Source of the DNA: Lentimicrobiaceae bacterium
GTDB lineage: Bacteria; Bacteroidota; Bacteroidia; Bacteroidales; UBA4417
DNA: 43,363 nt
Assembly (NCBI GenBank): GCA_028697555.1
Contig: JAQVEX010000018.1
Span: forward strand, 1-43,363
Reading direction: 5' to 3'
Notes under the pieces: model-generated
The model's input: only the letters and a program-made list of their open reading frames with translations
Database searches by the model: none
What the model was told of the DNA's origin: nothing
Shown here: positions 41,701-43,363 of the stretch, one piece after another
Layout of the letters: every line of letters starts with the position of its first letter
How positions within the stretch are numbered: the stretch's first letter is position 1
Position numbers and translations under genes: made by a program

Positions 41701-41950
41701 AAAAGAAGCATTAAATAATACAGCTAAATATTCGAAATGTACAGAGGTAGAAATCGAATTTACATACTATTATTCAGTTTTAAAAATGACAATATTTGAC
41801 AATGGAAAAGGCTTTGACGTGTCGAAAGATTACGCACGAAATGGATTGCGTAACATGAAATATCGTGGTGAAAAAGTAGGAGGAAAAGTTTCCGTTAGCT
41901 CAAACATTGGTAAAGGTACCATTGTAACTTTTACAGCAAAAGTAGAGTAA
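38786..41950 (+). CDS. Periplasmic-sensing histidine kinase with two-component regulator propeller and Y_Y_Y domain
   Basis: The 1054 residues start with a basic segment and a signal-anchor helix (about 20-40). They continue as propeller repeats (for example DKRGFVWMAGNHGLMRYDG, DGIIWIGALNGLYSL, DSYGIIWVATAQRGLWYID and DQYGRIWIGSRTGFCTFDP) to about residue 700. A Y_Y_Y domain follows (YRYRLEGLENDWN), then a transmembrane helix (about 826-848). The HisKA_3 phospho-acceptor is DLHDDVGSTLSSIS with His866, and the ATPase domain has NNTAKY and FDNGKGFD. It ends without a receiver domain and is paired with the LuxR-type regulator 130 bp downstream. This is not the hybrid HTCS type of glycan loci. 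Its ligand is unknown. Confidence 0.95.
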   Translation: MCCKHNIKKFKLNEIRRHLFRLITILTSFLLLINLGIFAQIPTLPLKPHAEEYVFNEIKLPGDEPIRDILALLQDKRGFVWMAGNHGLMRYDGHDFKIFYNIPGDNNSIIDTDLLSLYLLGDTILCIGGKHGISLMDIRTEKITNLAHDQDGNTVEWVNDFYPDEDGIIWIGALNGLYSLKPDLSGIINHYLDIPPIVTDGDPAFAKRVYCIAQHSIDKNRLMLGIGSGLLSFDKKLNSIHKVYPNSEIKFWRSQSSIHKFVQEGNYLWCMRWISGIPRFDMKTDTWKNFGYPKKDDCLETTEGVWAISDLMLKNENEIWVCDVDRGLRIFNKDKQILSPLEQEQTYNVLNNFALKMFKLKDGALWLSNKDGLWRQNLRAKQFEALDVPFPHTWVSATLHDEETNEYYFGLSWESYGLPCWNSSTQKWTYYRPETNKNEMFNTYDIFKDSYGIIWVATAQRGLWYIDKQSKTLKQFSLPDTNYKHFWNNTVYKVFEDSQNNLWLGSGKNGVARLNPERTKADYFINDANDTSSLSGSTHFRAIEEDQYGRIWIGSRTGFCTFDPETETFSREIPLKLQKKGIRDGYTYSIVKDTTNTMWLTVESQGLIKIEEKTKNKFNFKIYQTNDGLKDLTVYYMTADKQGGLWIVNNGLLYLNPYNNSFMLTDVRNGLQKNLSGDSKIIVDRHGNVFCGAQVGIRWLNEAEKYSQSSVSNLIIENISINSQPILDWNPHSQKGSPLIVNYNKNNFTFGYTAICFEDYSQVRYRYRLEGLENDWNTPTNILEARYTNLKPGKYRFVLDVSYKGVWLGYNQSVEFKIKQAFWKTWWFILIFTIVVIAIIYSLYSNRKRHKEKQMQIRSRIASDLHDDVGSTLSSISIMSDLLQSRLDDSPNSEEMLRKIGKNARDMLESMDDIIWSVNPQNDSFHNIIVRIREYALPLFEPLDVRFSIIVPDNIASLKIPMDMRRNIFLIAKEALNNTAKYSKCTEVEIEFTYYYSVLKMTIFDNGKGFDVSKDYARNGLRNMKYRGEKVGGKVSVSSNIGKGTIVTFTAKVE

Positions 41951-41982
41951 TAAACGTAACTAATGATTTATAGATTATTTAC

Positions 41983-42033
41983 AAAACCATATATTTATAT
42001 TATTGACAGATGTTGTTATTAAGTGTAAAATTG
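41983..42033 (+). promoter_or_regulatory. Promoter of the response regulator gene, with a 25-bp block shared with 42802-42826
   Basis: A 25-bp block ending in TATTATTGAC (41983-42007) is followed, 20 bp after its TTG, by TAAAATTG (42026-42033), one base off the -7 consensus. The same block, with one change, and the same 20-bp spacing occur upstream of the last gene. Confidence 0.6.
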
Positions 42034-42079
42034 CAAATTGATAAATAATTAGCATTCCTAAACTTGCAGATCAAAAAAA

Positions 42080-42721
42080 ATGAATTTAGAAATCAAAGTT
42101 TCCATTTACGAAGACAATGACGCTCTGCGTGAAAGCCTTTCTTTTTTAGTAAAAGGTTCGGGGTTGCTGCGATTTGTGGGAGCCTACCCCGATTGTCGAA
42201 ATATTCTTGAAAATTGCAAACAAGAAATGCCTGACGTTATTCTTATGGACATAGATATGCCCTACCTTTCCGGCATTGATGCTACCCGATTGGTAAAGGA
42301 CAAATATCCGGACATCAACGTAATGATGTTGACAGTAATTGAAGACCGCGACAAAATTTTTGATGCGTTGCGTGCGGGAGCCACAGGCTACCTGCTGAAA
42401 AAGGCTTCGGCTGTACAGATAATTGAATCTGTTGCCGAATTAGCTAATGGAGGATCACCTATGTCGAGCGAAATAGCACGCAAGGTTCTGCAATTTTTTA
42501 CATCGCCTAATAATAAAATAGAAAACGATTATACCATTTCGACTCGTGAACTTGATGTACTGAAACGCTTGGTTGCCGGCGACAGCTACAAAATGATTGC
42601 CGACCATTGCTGTATCTCCATTGGCACAGTTTATAGTCATATAAATAGCATTTATCGCAAATTAGCAGTTAATTCCAAATCCGAAGCCGTTGTCAAGGCA
42701 ATTAAGGAAAGATTAGTTTAA
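42080..42721 (+). CDS. NarL/LuxR-type response regulator
   Basis: The 213 residues have an N-terminal receiver domain with acidic pocket E11/D12, phospho-acceptor D57 in VILMDIDMPYLSG, a Thr in MMLTVIED, and Lys in GYLLKKAS. A LuxR-type helix-turn-helix follows (about 150-205): STRELDVLKRLVAGDSYKMI, HCCISIGTVYSHINSIYRKL. It is the natural partner of the histidine kinase just upstream, whose HisKA_3 type goes with NarL-like regulators. Its own promoter block is repeated in front of the following secreted-protein gene, a possible target. Confidence 0.95.
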   Translation: MNLEIKVSIYEDNDALRESLSFLVKGSGLLRFVGAYPDCRNILENCKQEMPDVILMDIDMPYLSGIDATRLVKDKYPDINVMMLTVIEDRDKIFDALRAGATGYLLKKASAVQIIESVAELANGGSPMSSEIARKVLQFFTSPNNKIENDYTISTRELDVLKRLVAGDSYKMIADHCCISIGTVYSHINSIYRKLAVNSKSEAVVKAIKERLV

Positions 42722-42729
42722 ATAGTTTT

Positions 42730-42800
42730 GAGTTAGGAACAAAGAAACTCATAACTCGAAATATCCCAAAACTTCGAGACAAAACGAAAAAACATCTCGC
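42730..42800 (+). repeat. Decayed heptad-periodic array with degenerate palindrome
   Basis: Units GAGTTAG, GAACAAA, GAAACTC, ATAACTC and GAAATAT are followed by TCCCAAAACTTCGAGA (42764-42779), a decayed copy of the CCCGAAACTTCGGG palindrome, then ACAAAAC and GAAAAAA. It starts about 9 bp after the response regulator stop codon. Confidence 0.5.
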
Positions 42801-42801
42801 A

Positions 42802-42852
42802 AAAACCATATGTTTATATTATTGACTTGCTGTTTGTTTTCTATTAATTTTG
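42802..42852 (+). promoter_or_regulatory. Promoter upstream of the Asp-box protein gene, sharing a 25-bp block with 41983-42007
   Basis: The shared block (42802-42826) ends in ATTGAC; after TTG and a 20-bp spacer comes TAATTTTG (42845-42852), an exact TAnnTTTG. Transcription would start near 42859. Confidence 0.6.
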
Positions 42853-42885
42853 CGGTGTAAAAGTTAATTAAAGAGGCATTGGACA

Positions 42886-42972
42886 ATGAAAACAGTAAAA
42901 AAACTTTTTTGCATCGGCTTTTGGTGTATAAATATTTCTGTAGATAATCCGTACAGGACTATATACCAGTAA
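42886..42972 (+). pseudogene. 28-codon reading frame in the leader, probable remnant of a signal-peptide start
   Basis: An ATG about 27 bp after the inferred transcription start opens a 28-codon frame (MKTVKKLFCIGFWCINISVD...). Its DNA resembles the first 20 codons of the gene at 43055 (MKTKF...ALNISVKAQ), including TTTCTGT. It may be a decayed duplicate of that start, or a small leader peptide. The remainder of 42973-43054 holds nothing else. Confidence 0.3.
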
Positions 42973-43054
42973 TATGTTTTTTACAACAATCATTGTGTTT
43001 CCGAAACAATTCTAAAAATAATTTAAACATAACAAACACTTAAAAATCAAAAAA

Positions 43055-43363
43055 ATGAAAACAAAATTTTACTTATTATTAATCGCCATATTTGCATTAA
43101 ACATTTCTGTTAAAGCGCAAAATATTGGCGGACAAGACATCGTTATTTCAGAAATGGACTACTACTATTGGGCGTATTCCAAAGTTTCAATTGCAGACAA
43201 CGGATGGATATACATTTTGGTGGACAAAAAACATGCATATGAAAGCAAATTGGAGTTGCACCGCTCAAAAGACAATGGTGTAACCTACCAAAGGCTAAAA
43301 GAATGGCAGCACATCGGTGGCACTTGGGAGTACACAGATGCCGACCTTGTAGTTACGGGCAAC
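43055..43363 (+). CDS. Secreted protein with Asp-box (BNR/sialidase-like) motif, N-terminal part (3' truncated by window edge)
   Basis: 103 codons are visible to the window edge. A signal peptide (MKTKFYLLLIAIFALNISVKAQ) is followed by Tyr/Trp-rich beta-strand sequence (ISEMDYYYWAYSKVSIADNG). LHRSKDNGVTYQRL fits the Asp-box pattern S-x-D-x-G-x-T-[WY] found in beta-propellers of sialidases and related proteins. The catalytic part, if any, is outside the window, so enzyme function is not claimed. It follows the two-component pair, and its promoter block is shared with the response regulator gene, which suggests that it belongs to the same regulon. Confidence 0.8.
   Translation, partial: MKTKFYLLLIAIFALNISVKAQNIGGQDIVISEMDYYYWAYSKVSIADNGWIYILVDKKHAYESKLELHRSKDNGVTYQRLKEWQHIGGTWEYTDADLVVTGN

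Overview
The window looks like the chromosome of an anaerobic, fermentative Bacteroidota, most likely of the order Bacteroidales. The evidence is low GC, -7 boxes matching TAnnTTTG with almost no Shine-Dalgarno sequences, type IX secretion (T9SS) sorting tails, an NADH-linked trimeric [FeFe]-hydrogenase, a ddl/PASTA/RluA neighbourhood, and a propeller/Y_Y_Y sensor kinase. No rRNA, tRNA, CRISPR array, phage or transposase was found.

Layout. (1) 1-1140: the 3' end of an endonuclease/exonuclease/phosphatase-family gene and a small DUF2795 gene. (2) 1321-9790: one ten-gene plus-strand operon. Its first seven genes form a redox/signalling module (two DRTGG proteins, two GHKL-type ATPases, a divergent H-cluster protein, a PHP protein, a thioredoxin-like Fe-S protein). 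It is followed by HydB, HydA and HydC, an NADH-dependent, probably electron-bifurcating [FeFe]-hydrogenase. (3) 9.8-26.4 kb: all genes are on the minus strand. They are metK behind a SAM-II-like riboswitch, glutaminase plus M23 peptidase, a ThiS-like/5'-nucleotidase/DUF6150 operon, LemA, a secreted beta-helix protein, a tandem duplication of a (T9SS protein + S74 tail-fibre-like protein) pair, and ddl. (4) 26.9-30.8 kb: plus-strand PASTA protein, T9SS protein and RluA-family synthase. (5) 30.8-33.8 kb: minus-strand RNase P RNA (rnpB) and a three-domain MEMO/AMMECR1/radical-SAM fusion with an apparent signal peptide. (6) 34-37.3 kb: acyl-CoA dehydrogenase with EtfB and EtfA. (7) 37.4-43.4 kb: an outer-membrane-like protein, a one-piece periplasmic-sensing histidine kinase, its LuxR-type response regulator, and the start of a secreted Asp-box protein. 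The last two genes have nearly identical promoter blocks.

The most unusual signal is in the non-coding DNA. Intergenic regions between about 10.2 and 26.8 kb, and again at 42.7 kb, consist of tandem sequence with a strict 7-bp period. The heptamer changes along each array but the phase is largely kept. Arrays often contain inverted halves and a CCCGAAACTTCGGG palindrome, frequently run up to a stop codon, and mark the edges of the tandem gene duplication. They are absent from the hydrogenase and acyl-CoA dehydrogenase operons.

The hydrogenase and acyl-CoA dehydrogenase/ETF operons together suggest handling of NADH, ferredoxin and acyl-CoA electrons in fermentation. The other blocks are mostly envelope, secretion and housekeeping functions.
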